From assembly GCF_958350005.1 (NCBI RefSeq), contig NZ_CATWFF010000036.1, forward strand, positions 1-14,110: a stretch of DNA of 14,110 nucleotides, read 5' to 3'. Position numbers and translations under genes: made by a program. Source of the DNA: an uncultured Megasphaera sp. (GTDB lineage: Bacteria; Bacillota; Negativicutes; Veillonellales; Megasphaeraceae). The notes under the pieces are model-generated. The model was not told where the DNA came from, did no database searches, and worked only from the letters and a program-made list of their open reading frames with translations. This document shows positions 6,871-13,998 of the stretch, in pieces (the stretch's first letter is position 1; each line of letters starts with the position of its first letter).

Positions 6871-7367
6871 AAACTCTTCTCCTTATGGATATACCAGGTC
6901 TGTCTGGCCAGACCATGAATGAGGAAAACACCGCATACTGCCGGCGGTGCCTGACCGACGGCCAGACTGACGACGAGCATGCTGTACGGCAGATGGAGCA
7001 GCTGTGACAGCCACAGGCTGACGACCAGCGTCGGCACAAGCCAGATAGGCAGGGCCGCCAGCCATACGTTCCAGCCGCGCTGACGAACCTGAACGATAAG
7101 CGCCGTCGTCGCCATACCGACGAAGCACCCGCCAATCATATCGATCGGCCCCAGTCCGCCAAATAAGAAATTGGCCAGCAAATTCGCAACACCCATGGGA
7201 ATGACCAGGAAGGGGTACAAAAACGCCAATGCATATAAGGCCGTAGCAATACGGATCTGATAGGCTCCAAAAGAAATACTCTGTGTCAGATACAGCAATA
7301 CGATATACAAAGCAATGACCATGGCGGAAATCGTCATGCGCCGCGGGGTTTTCAGAAAATTATACAT
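6867..7367 (-). CDS. queT: QueT-family transporter of a queuosine precursor
   Basis: QueT proteins are small integral membrane proteins resembling the substrate-binding S components of ECF transporters. They are predicted to import queuosine precursors (preQ0 or preQ1) with a shared energy-coupling module. The 166-residue product has about five hydrophobic segments. It also has family-typical stretches such as ISFGAYQIRIATALYALAFL, GVANLLANFLFGGLGPIDM and an N-terminal TPRRMTISAMVIALY. I chose the ATG at 7365-7367 because AAGGAGG stands at the right distance; a longer in-frame extension to 7400 would run into the leader terminator. No ATPase or T-component genes are in the window. Regulation is by the riboswitch just upstream, and coupling with queF suggests that the cargo includes preQ0. 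Confidence 0.92.
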   Translation of the reverse strand: MYNFLKTPRRMTISAMVIALYIVLLYLTQSISFGAYQIRIATALYALAFLYPFLVIPMGVANLLANFLFGGLGPIDMIGGCFVGMATTALIVQVRQRGWNVWLAALPIWLVPTLVVSLWLSQLLHLPYSMLVVSLAVGQAPPAVCGVFLIHGLARQTWYIHKEKSL

Positions 7368-7398
7368 TGACGTCACCTCCTTATTACCTGTAAAAGTC

Positions 7399-7429
7399 AA
7401 AAAAAACGGGACTGCCTGTGCAATCCCGT
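7399..7429 (-). terminator. Riboswitch-controlled intrinsic terminator in the queT leader
   Basis: On the minus strand ACGGGATTGC and GCAGTCCCGT form a ten-base-pair stem with one G-T pair and a four-base loop, followed by eight Ts (7399-7406). It lies between the aptamer and the queT ribosome site, as expected for the OFF state of a transcription-terminating riboswitch. Confidence 0.9.
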
Positions 7430-7431
7430 CG

Positions 7432-7455
7432 TGTACAATTAATGCGTTTTGTACA
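7432..7455 (-). other. TGTACAA/TTGTACA hairpin between aptamer and terminator
   Basis: Perfect seven-base arms enclose a ten-base loop. The hairpin occupies the linker between the aptamer tail and the terminator. It may shorten the distance between the two halves of the proposed antiterminator. Confidence 0.6.
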
Positions 7456-7459
7456 ACTC

Positions 7460-7498
7460 CCTAGTTTTGTTTACCGACAGGATGGATTGCGAACTGTC
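7460..7498 (-). promoter_or_regulatory. preQ1-I-like riboswitch aptamer
   Basis: On the minus strand a P1 stem GACAG/CTGTC (7494-7498 with 7476-7480) encloses the loop TTCGCAATCCATC. It is followed by the A-rich tail GGTAAACAAAACTAGG. The stem, the TTCGCA-type loop and the AACAAAACNAGG-type tail are the arrangement of class I preQ1 aptamers, close to the Thermoanaerobacter form. The nine bases ATCCTGTCG, which include the P1 3' strand, can instead pair with CGACGGGAT at the foot of the terminator (7423-7431). Binding preQ1 would therefore favour the terminator and switch off queT-queF. The two downstream genes are preQ1 metabolism genes, which supports the call strongly. The exact P2 pairing is not resolved. 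Confidence 0.85.
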
Positions 7499-7512
7499 TG
7501 TGCTGTATGAAA

Positions 7513-8073
7513 TTACCAGATCACCTTTCCCAGTACATGATCTACGGGAACGGGACCGATAAAGCGGCTGTCACTGCTGTGATTCCGGTTATCGCCCATG
7601 CAGAATACGTAGCCGTCGGGAATTTTGATCTCCCCATTGCGGCTGTACACCATAGGTTCATTGATATACGGTTCATCCAGGGCCTGGCCGTTGCGCCATA
7701 CCTTGCCGTCATGAAACGCCAGCGTATCGCCGGGGCGGCCAATCACACGCTTGACCCAGACGTTTTTCGTCTGCAAATCGTGGTTGAAAAAGGCCAGGTA
7801 GTTGTTCATAGGCTCTATGACGTCATCTTTCCACGTACGGTTATAGCGGACGCGGCTGTCAATAATGACGATATCGCCGTAATCGGGAACTTCCCGGAAT
7901 ACGTGATTCCATTTGGAAACGACCAGGTATTCGCCGTTATGCAAGGTCGGTACCATGGACTCGCCGGACACGCGGGTCGGCTGAAAGAAGAAAATATGAA
8001 TGACCATGGCAATGGCCAGTGCTATAACAATGGAATATATCCATTCATATATTTCACGCAATACAGTACTCAC
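7513..8073 (-). CDS. lepB: Signal peptidase I
   Basis: This membrane serine protease removes signal peptides from proteins exported by Sec or Tat. The 186-residue product has one N-terminal membrane segment (about residues 12-30). Box B follows with catalytic Ser39 in SGESMVPTL, then box D with catalytic Lys108 in VKRVIGRPGD, and box E GDNRNHSSDSR near the end. The start is a GTG at 8071-8073 with AAAAGGAGG seven bases upstream. The C-terminus stops at LGKVIW, about 10-15 residues short of many relatives, which continue with an aromatic-proline tail; the catalytic boxes are intact. It lies 24 bases after the DUF523 gene and its stop is only 14 bases before the queT riboswitch. Confidence 0.96.
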   Translation of the reverse strand: MSTVLREIYEWIYSIVIALAIAMVIHIFFFQPTRVSGESMVPTLHNGEYLVVSKWNHVFREVPDYGDIVIIDSRVRYNRTWKDDVIEPMNNYLAFFNHDLQTKNVWVKRVIGRPGDTLAFHDGKVWRNGQALDEPYINEPMVYSRNGEIKIPDGYVFCMGDNRNHSSDSRFIGPVPVDHVLGKVIW

Positions 8074-8097
8074 AGCAAAACCTCCTTTTGTACTTTC

Positions 8098-8553
8098 CTA
8101 TTTTAGCAAAGGGTCCGTGCAAAAGCAAGCCGCAATTTGCCCTTCACCGATGACCGTAAGGCCATTCTCTTTCAGCAGCTGTGTCGTCACACCGTCTCCG
8201 TCCGTCAGGGTACGCGTAAAGGAGCCGTCATAAATACGGCCGCAGCCGCAGGACGGGCTTTTTTCCTTCAGGACTGCCAGAGAGCAGTGAAACAGCCGGG
8301 CCAGCTGCAGGGCCTGCCGGGCTCCGCGCCAGTACGCCTCGGTTACATCCCTGCCGCCGCTGGTGATGACAGCCTCCCCTTTTCGCTCCGATGGGTCCCG
8401 CGGCGTCGGCAGGCCGCCGGCCTGTTCCGGACAGAAGGGAATCAAATGAATATCCTCCCGCTGCTGCAGCTGCGATACCGCCGGATACTGTTTGGACTGA
8501 CCGTCATACCGGCAGGACAGTCCCAGCAGGCAGGCGCTGATAAGTACATTCAC
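8098..8553 (-). CDS. DUF523 family protein, TudS-like (thiouracil desulfurase family)
   Basis: The 151-residue product is a stand-alone DUF523 domain. Characterised members (TudS) carry a [4Fe-4S] cluster held by three cysteines and convert 2-thiouracil to uracil. The three conserved sites are present: SACLLG (Cys8), FCPEQAGGLPTPR (Cys41 with Glu43) and KEKSPSCG (Cys102). DVTEAYWRGA in the middle is also family-typical. The start is a GTG at 8551-8553 behind an AAAAAGGAG ribosome site; an in-frame extension to 8673 has no family similarity. It appears to lead a transcription unit with lepB 24 bases downstream. A weak promoter may lie around 8570-8600, but I cannot fix it. The family is clear; thiouracil as the true substrate here is inferred. 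Confidence 0.85.
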   Translation of the reverse strand: MNVLISACLLGLSCRYDGQSKQYPAVSQLQQREDIHLIPFCPEQAGGLPTPRDPSERKGEAVITSGGRDVTEAYWRGARQALQLARLFHCSLAVLKEKSPSCGCGRIYDGSFTRTLTDGDGVTTQLLKENGLTVIGEGQIAACFCTDPLLK

Positions 8554-8731
8554 AGTCAACACTCCTTTTTCATCATCATATAATGCATGCCGCATCATGA
8601 CATAATCTTTCCTGCACAGGCAGGACGCCAGGGCCTTACCATGCCGGAAACAATCTGATTCCTTTCTCATCACACCCAGACAGAGCAGCGAACAGCACTA
8701 TTAAACATAGATTAAATTTCTTACAGTAAAA

Positions 8732-8760
8732 TTGAAAAATTGTATTGCCCGTACTATAAT
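8732..8760 (+). promoter_or_regulatory. Sigma-A promoter of the acetolactate synthase gene
   Basis: TTGAAA (8732-8737) is followed after exactly 17 bases by a perfect TATAAT (8755-8760). Transcription from about 8767 would give a leader of roughly 70 bases. I saw no convincing riboswitch or T-box in that leader. The promoter faces away from the DUF523 gene, so 8554-8837 is a divergent control region. Confidence 0.85.
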
Positions 8761-8837
8761 GACAGGGCAGACAGGAACCATATTGACCCAGGTCCTTGTT
8801 TCTTCTTGCTCATTGTTACAGAAAGGAGATTGTTATC

Positions 8838-10496
8838 GTGTCTGAAACAAAATCTGTACGAAATACTGCCGATTTACTGGTAGAATGCCTGGAAGAAGAA
8901 GGCGTCCATTATATATTCGGCATTCCTGGCGAAGAAAATCTTGCCGTTATGAATGCCCTGGAACAGTCTAAAATAGAGTTCATTACAGTCCGTCATGAAC
9001 AGGGTGCTGCCTTTATGGCTGACGTATACGGCCGTCTGACCGGCAAGGCCGGCGTCTGCATGGCCACCCTCGGGCCAGGCGCTACGAACCTCATTACCGG
9101 CGTAGCCGATGCCGACTGCGACGGAGCGCCGCTGGTCGCCATTTCCGGTCAGGTCGGCACGGATAAGATGCATATTACAGCCCACCAGTATCTGGATCTG
9201 CGGGCCATGTTCGAACCCATTACCCGCCGGGCCTATACAGTCGTCCGTCCCGATACGATGGCTGAAATTACCCGTCTGGCCTTTAAATACGCCGAACGGG
9301 AAAAACCAGGTGCCACGTTTATCGATCTGCCGGTCAACATCAGTCAGATGCCCGTCGATGCCGATGAAAAACCGATGCAGCGCAAGGCTATTTTACCAGA
9401 AACGGCCATGGATGCGCAAATTGATACTGCAGCAGCCATGATTTCATACGCCAAGAATCCGGTCATCCTGGCTGGCAGCAGCGTCATCCGCAGTCATGCC
9501 GCTGAAGCGCTGACGAAATTTGCCGAAAAACTCAAGCTCCCTGTCATCAATACGATGATGGCCAAAGGGGCCATCCCCTTTGACAATCCCTATTCCCTGT
9601 GGACCGTAGGCATTCCCATGGATGACTACCAGACGAAAGTGCTGGAAAAGGCCAGCCTGGTCATTGCCATTGGCTACGACATCATCGAATATGCGCCGTC
9701 CAAATGGCACAGGAACGATGCCGATATTATTCACATCGACACCTTGCCGGCAGACATCAACAAGAACTACCAGCCCCAGGTCGAAGTAGTCGGCAATATT
9801 CCCGATTCACTGACGCGGATTATGAAAAAAGCAGCCCGCCTGCAGGAACCGAAATACGCCCTGTCCATCCGCCAGAAAATGGTGGAAGAACACGAAAGCT
9901 ACCGCAAGGACCTGTCCTTCCCGGTAAAGCCGCAGAAAGCCCTTATCGACTGCCGCAGCGTCATGGGCGAAGATGACATCGTCATTTCCGACGTAGGCGC
10001 CAACAAAGTCTGGATTGCCCGCCACTACAACTGCTACAAGCCCAATACGTGCCTTATTTCCAACGGGTTCGCCACCATGGGCATTGCCGTCCCCGGCGCC
10101 ATTGCAGCCAAGCTGGTCCATCCGGACAAAAAGGTCCTGGCCATTACGGGCGACGCCGGCTTTCTCATGAACTGCCAGGAACTGGAAACAGCCCACCGCC
10201 TGGGCACCAATTTCGTTACCCTCATTTTCAACGATTCCAGCTATGGCCTCATTAAATGGAAGCAGGACATGCAGTACGGCCACCATGTATACGTCGACTT
10301 CACCAATCCGGACTTCGTCAAGTTTGCCGAAAGCTTCGGCGCTGCCGGCTACCGCGTAGAAAAGACGGAAGACCTCCTGCCCATTCTGAAGAAAGCCTTC
10401 AGCCAGGACCGGCCGGCCATTATCGACTGCCCTGTGGACTACCGGGAAAACATGAAGCTCACCGCCCATTTAAAAGAACTGATGAAAGAATTGTAA
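8838..10496 (+). CDS. alsS: Acetolactate synthase, catabolic AlsS-like
   Basis: This thiamine-diphosphate enzyme condenses two pyruvates to 2-acetolactate and CO2, leading to acetoin or to branched-chain amino acids. The 552 residues show the N-terminal pyrimidine domain with FGIPGEEN (27-34) and the catalytic glutamate in RHEQGAAF (Glu54). A middle domain includes GYDIIEY and HIDTLPADINKNYQP, which follow Bacillus AlsS closely. The C-terminal domain has the thiamine-diphosphate motif GDAGF (438-442) running to NDSSYG. The start is a GTG at 8838-8840 behind AAAGGAG; an earlier in-frame start at 8796 has no ribosome site and adds unrelated residues. No small regulatory subunit gene and no alsD decarboxylase lie next to it, which favours the single-subunit catabolic type. 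It has its own promoter and terminator. A biosynthetic large subunit is the alternative. Confidence 0.85.
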   Translation: MSETKSVRNTADLLVECLEEEGVHYIFGIPGEENLAVMNALEQSKIEFITVRHEQGAAFMADVYGRLTGKAGVCMATLGPGATNLITGVADADCDGAPLVAISGQVGTDKMHITAHQYLDLRAMFEPITRRAYTVVRPDTMAEITRLAFKYAEREKPGATFIDLPVNISQMPVDADEKPMQRKAILPETAMDAQIDTAAAMISYAKNPVILAGSSVIRSHAAEALTKFAEKLKLPVINTMMAKGAIPFDNPYSLWTVGIPMDDYQTKVLEKASLVIAIGYDIIEYAPSKWHRNDADIIHIDTLPADINKNYQPQVEVVGNIPDSLTRIMKKAARLQEPKYALSIRQKMVEEHESYRKDLSFPVKPQKALIDCRSVMGEDDIVISDVGANKVWIARHYNCYKPNTCLISNGFATMGIAVPGAIAAKLVHPDKKVLAITGDAGFLMNCQELETAHRLGTNFVTLIFNDSSYGLIKWKQDMQYGHHVYVDFTNPDFVKFAESFGAAGYRVEKTEDLLPILKKAFSQDRPAIIDCPVDYRENMKLTAHLKELMKEL

Positions 10497-10507
10497 GCAC
10501 CAATACC

Positions 10508-10539
10508 AAAGAGTCTCCCCGTGCAGGAGACTCTTTTTT
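10508..10539 (+). terminator. Intrinsic terminator of the acetolactate synthase gene
   Basis: Perfect eleven-base arms AAAGAGTCTCC and GGAGACTCTTT enclose a seven-base loop and lead into a run of six Ts. It starts 11 bases after the stop codon, making the gene a single-gene transcript. Confidence 0.95.
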
Positions 10540-10615
10540 GTGATAAGATGTAAAGTACCTATACAAGCGATACTTCTATCGTCTTTATATGATATAAAAG
10601 AAAGAAGGGTTGTTT

Positions 10616-12127
10616 ATGAATCAATCTTCCGCTTTTGACCGCAAGAGGCGCCGTATTGGCCTGTTTTTGAGTCCTCTCTGCGCACTGCTCCTCTTTTTGA
10701 CGCCCATACCGGAACTGACGCCGGCAGCGCACAAGGTGCTGGCCATTATGTGCCTTGTCGCCCTGTGGTGGATTACCGAGCCCATTCCCATTCCCGTAAC
10801 GGCCCTCGTCGGGCCTACACTGGCCGTCATTACCGGCGTCATGCCCGCATTCAAGGCCTTTGCTGCCTTTGCCAATCCCCTCATTTTTCTGTTCATTGGC
10901 GGCTTCCTCCTGGCGACAGCCATGATGCACAATCACCTGGACCGGCGCTTTGCCTTCTGGCTCCTGTCCCGTTCGTGGGTCGGCTCCAATCCCAAACGAA
11001 TCATGCTGGCCATCGGCCTGGCGACGGCGCTGTGCTCCGGCTGGGTCAGCAACACGGCGACGGTGGCCATGATGTTTCCCATTGCTACGGGACTGCTCAT
11101 GGCCATTAAGGACATGTTTGCCCATCACGGCAAGCACATTGATCTGCACAAGCACAAATACGCCACAGGCCTCATGCTCATGACGGCCTATGCCGCATCG
11201 ACCGGCGGCGTCCTCACGCCTATCGGCACAGCGCCAAACATGATTATGCTGGGCTTTCTGGGGCAGATGGCGTCTATTCACATTACCTTCTTTGAATGGA
11301 TGATCTGGGGCGCCATTGCCAGCATCATTTATTTCTGCCTGGCCTATATCGTCATCATTCGCCAGTATCCGCTGGAAGTCGGCGAAATCGAAGGAGCCCA
11401 GGAATTTATCGACAAGCGCCGCCGCGAACTGGGACCGTGGACGCGGGCCCAGAAAAATACGGTTCTCGCCTTTCTGGTCGCTATTATCCTGTGGATTCTC
11501 CCCGGCGTATTCGGCATCTGGCTGGGACCGGACCATGTCGTTACGACCATGTACAACCAGCTGTTTCCCGAATCCATGGCCGCTATGACAGGGGCACTGC
11601 TCCTGTTTTTCCTGCCTGTAAACGCAAAAAAGATGCAGTATACCCTGGCATGGAAAGAAGCGGTACAGGGCGTGGAATGGGGCACCATTCTCCTCTTCGG
11701 CGGCGGCCTGGCCATGGGCTCCATGATGTACGCTACCGGGCTGTCTGACTGGTTTGGCGGCCTTATCATCGAAAGCCTGGGCGGCAATCCCTCGGAAATT
11801 GTGCTCATTGCCGTATTCTCTGTATTGTCCCTGCTGCTGTCTGAACTGACATCTCATACAGCTGCTACCAACATGATCGGCCCTCTGGGCATTATGACGG
11901 CCATGGCCGCCGGTCTCCATCCGGCTCCGGTAGCCGTAGCCATTGCCCTGTCTTCGTCCCTCGGGTTTATGCTGCCCGTATCGACGCCGCCCAATGCCAT
12001 CGTCTATGCCAGCGGCTATATTCCACTGACAAAAATGATCAAGACCGGGTTCTACATCGACCTTATCGGCATTGCCCTGGTTACGATTCCCCTGGCCCTG
12101 TATCTGGTCAAGTGGGTAGTCAGCTGA
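10616..12127 (+). CDS. SLC13/DASS family anion transporter (dicarboxylate/citrate/sulfate type)
   Basis: A sodium-coupled or exchange transporter of the divalent anion:Na+ symporter family, with about 11-12 membrane segments in 503 residues. Family landmarks are ITEPIPIPVTAL near residue 55, the FIGGFLLATAM segment, the first substrate/sodium hairpin WVSNTATVAMMFPIA (SNT at 145-147), STGGVLTPIGTAPN, the second hairpin ELTSHTAATNM and LPVSTPPNAIVYASGYI near the end. The second SNT of the family is SHT here (413-415). The ATG at 10616 has AGAAGG seven bases upstream. It lies alone between two terminators. A weak promoter (TTGTGA, 16 bases, TATACA) may lie at 10538-10565. Substrate cannot be fixed from sequence; C4-dicarboxylates or citrate are the likeliest in an anaerobe. 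Confidence 0.88.
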   Translation: MNQSSAFDRKRRRIGLFLSPLCALLLFLTPIPELTPAAHKVLAIMCLVALWWITEPIPIPVTALVGPTLAVITGVMPAFKAFAAFANPLIFLFIGGFLLATAMMHNHLDRRFAFWLLSRSWVGSNPKRIMLAIGLATALCSGWVSNTATVAMMFPIATGLLMAIKDMFAHHGKHIDLHKHKYATGLMLMTAYAASTGGVLTPIGTAPNMIMLGFLGQMASIHITFFEWMIWGAIASIIYFCLAYIVIIRQYPLEVGEIEGAQEFIDKRRRELGPWTRAQKNTVLAFLVAIILWILPGVFGIWLGPDHVVTTMYNQLFPESMAAMTGALLLFFLPVNAKKMQYTLAWKEAVQGVEWGTILLFGGGLAMGSMMYATGLSDWFGGLIIESLGGNPSEIVLIAVFSVLSLLLSELTSHTAATNMIGPLGIMTAMAAGLHPAPVAVAIALSSSLGFMLPVSTPPNAIVYASGYIPLTKMIKTGFYIDLIGIALVTIPLALYLVKWVVS

Positions 12128-12189
12128 CGAACAACAGGCCGCGGCCTGTATCTGCTGATGTTTCCATTTTAATACGACCACAGCAAAAG

Positions 12190-12231
12190 GAGGCTGTCCC
12201 GCACAAAAGGCGGGGCAGCCTCTTTCTCTTT
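12190..12231 (+). terminator. Terminator between the convergent transporter and aldolase genes
   Basis: GAGGCTGTCCCGC (12190-12202) pairs with GCGGGGCAGCCTC (12210-12222), thirteen base pairs with one G-T pair and a seven-base loop, followed by TTTCTCTTT. Read on the minus strand it is followed by CCTTTT, so it may also serve the aldolase gene that ends at 12244. Confidence 0.88.
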
Positions 12232-12243
12232 ATCTATATAATA

Positions 12244-13284
12244 CTATTTCAGCGTCTTCATATATGCCAGAAGGGCCGTAACATCGTCTTCCTTCGTCGC
12301 CCAGGACGCGCAGATACGGGCTGCAATGCGTCCGTCCGGCAAATCGGCAAAGTGATCGACGGAAAACTGTTCATTCAGCTTCGTAAACTGGTCTTCTGTC
12401 AGAATCGGCAGCTGCTGATTTGTCCGATGCTCGTAGAGGAAGGAAAATCCCATAGCTGCCAGACTGTCGTGAATGCGGACAGCCAGATCGGCAGCATGTT
12501 TGGCCAGCCGCAGATACAGATTATCTGTAAACAGGGCTTCGTACTGTACGCCCAGGAGCCAGCCTTTGGCCAGCAGGCCGCCGTGCTGCTTAATGTGGTA
12601 CGGCAGGTCCCGGTTCAGCTGTGCATCTGTAGTCACGACGGCTTCGCCAAACAGGGCGCCCTGCTTCGTGCCGCCCAGGGTGAATACATCGCAAAGCTGC
12701 GGCAGATCGGCCAGGGTCATATCGCAGTCCGGTGCCGCCAGGGCATAGCCAAGCCGTGCGCCGTCGACGAATACTTTCAGGCCATACTTGCGGCATACAG
12801 CATACAAATCAGCCAGTTCCTGCTTCGTATACATCGTGCCCATTTCCGTTGTCTGTGAGACATATACCATGCCGGGCTGAACGAAAAAGAGCTTATGCGT
12901 TTCCTTTTCGTAGGCTGCGCACAGGGCTTCGACCTGAGACGCATGGAGCTTGCCGTCGTCTGTAGAAAGGGCCAGAATCTTATGTCCCGTCGCTTCGATG
13001 GCGCCTGTTTCATGATTGGAAATATGGGACGTATCCGGTGCAATAACGCCCTGATAGGGTTTGAGAAGGGCCGCAATAATCGTCAGATTGGCCTGCGTGC
13101 CGCCGACAAGAAAATGGACGCCTCCGCTGGCCGGAAGCTGGCAGGCCTTACGGATCAGCTGCTTTGCATGATCACTGTTTTCATCAAATCCATAGCCTGG
13201 ATGCTGCTGCGCACTGGCCTTTACGACGGCGTCCAGCACGGGCTGCGGCGCCCCTTCCAGATAATCACATTCAAATCGTATCAT
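12244..13284 (-). CDS. Threonine aldolase family PLP enzyme (beta-eliminating lyase fold)
   Basis: Low-specificity threonine aldolases split L-threonine or allo-threonine into glycine and acetaldehyde with PLP. The 346-residue product has the family order: YGFDENSDHA (31-40), FLVGGTQANL (58-67), the ring-stacking histidine in DTSHIS (His87), the PLP aspartate in VFVDGARLGYAL (Asp174) and the Schiff-base lysine in LGGTKQGALFGEA (Lys207). It starts at ATG 13282-13284 behind AAAGGGTG. It lies 20 bases after the exported protein gene and probably shares its promoter. It belongs to a subgroup distinct from the well-studied E. coli LtaE, so substrate preference (threonine, allo-threonine or another beta-hydroxy amino acid) is open. 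Confidence 0.88.
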   Translation of the reverse strand: MIRFECDYLEGAPQPVLDAVVKASAQQHPGYGFDENSDHAKQLIRKACQLPASGGVHFLVGGTQANLTIIAALLKPYQGVIAPDTSHISNHETGAIEATGHKILALSTDDGKLHASQVEALCAAYEKETHKLFFVQPGMVYVSQTTEMGTMYTKQELADLYAVCRKYGLKVFVDGARLGYALAAPDCDMTLADLPQLCDVFTLGGTKQGALFGEAVVTTDAQLNRDLPYHIKQHGGLLAKGWLLGVQYEALFTDNLYLRLAKHAADLAVRIHDSLAAMGFSFLYEHRTNQQLPILTEDQFTKLNEQFSVDHFADLPDGRIAARICASWATKEDDVTALLAYMKTLK

Positions 13285-13304
13285 TCATGTTCACCCTTTA
13301 CCTG

Positions 13305-13979
13305 TTATTTTTTCGCCATTTTATCGGCAGTTTCAAAGGCTGTCGTCATCGTATCCAGCAAATTGCCTTTTTCCGGATTTTCTTCTGCCATCAGGACGGC
13401 AATTTCAATGGTTGTACCATGCTGCCAGGCAATGACCCGGATCGCTTCGTCGAAGGCCGTTTCATTAATGACCATGCGCCGTTTCAGCGTACATTCATAA
13501 AACAGACGACCCTTCACCTTTTTCTCCGTCAAGGGGCTGACAATGCGGAACGAATCAGGAAGATCTTCCTTCATCCGTTCTGCTGACCTGGCCATGAGTG
13601 TCTTCATGTCCGGCCGGTCGCCAATGTCCCGCAAATAGGCGTTTTCCTTTTTGCGCCGCGATGCTGCCGCTTCGACAGCCCAGACATCGGTGCTGTACCG
13701 CAGAAGATAGCCGTACTGAAAGGCTGCATCGTCTTTCAGCACCAGCTGATACGTTACGGGCTCAATGGGATAAATCGTTTCCAACATGGCCGCTACGTCG
13801 CCATCATACTCTTTCGCCGTCAGCATCGTCTGCTGTCCCGGCTCCATATACAGCCCGGCAGGGACAGTAATAACTCCCCAGTACGGCAGGGACAGGAGAT
13901 TCCCCTTTTCTTTTGCCAGGCTCACTGAGCCAAAAGCCAGCACAGCCGCAATCAGCAGGATTCCCACTTTTCCTTTCAC
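13305..13979 (-). CDS. Exported protein of unknown function
   Basis: I do not recognise this family. The 224-residue product starts with a clear Sec signal peptide: basic MKGK, a hydrophobic core GILLIAAVLAFG, then VSLA as the likely cleavage site before KEKG. There is no lipobox cysteine. The mature part is about 200 residues, mixed alpha/beta by eye, with a basic stretch ASRRKKENAY near the middle and no membrane segment. The GTG at 13977-13979 is preferred because GAGGA stands eight bases upstream; a GTG three codons earlier would be too close to that site. A consensus promoter and a perfect hairpin precede it, and the aldolase gene follows after 20 bases. Signal peptidase I is encoded in this window and would be the expected processing enzyme. 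Confidence 0.75.
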   Translation of the reverse strand: MKGKVGILLIAAVLAFGSVSLAKEKGNLLSLPYWGVITVPAGLYMEPGQQTMLTAKEYDGDVAAMLETIYPIEPVTYQLVLKDDAAFQYGYLLRYSTDVWAVEAAASRRKKENAYLRDIGDRPDMKTLMARSAERMKEDLPDSFRIVSPLTEKKVKGRLFYECTLKRRMVINETAFDEAIRVIAWQHGTTIEIAVLMAEENPEKGNLLDTMTTAFETADKMAKK

Positions 13980-13998
13980 ACGAATCACATCCTCATCT

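Noticed and set aside
8554..8673. Forty-residue N-terminal extension of the DUF523 protein
   Set aside because: DUF523 proteins begin just before the SACLLG motif, and a good ribosome site precedes the GTG at 8553.
8761..8837. T-box or attenuator in the acetolactate synthase leader
   Set aside because: The leader is only about 70 bases, with no terminator hairpin, no leader peptide rich in branched-chain residues and no T-box sequence.
10559..12181. A 540-residue open frame antisense to the anion transporter
   Set aside because: It mirrors the whole transporter gene, its translation is low-complexity (rich in Gly, Gln, His, Arg) with no recognisable domain, and it has no ribosome site. It follows from the codon bias of the real gene.
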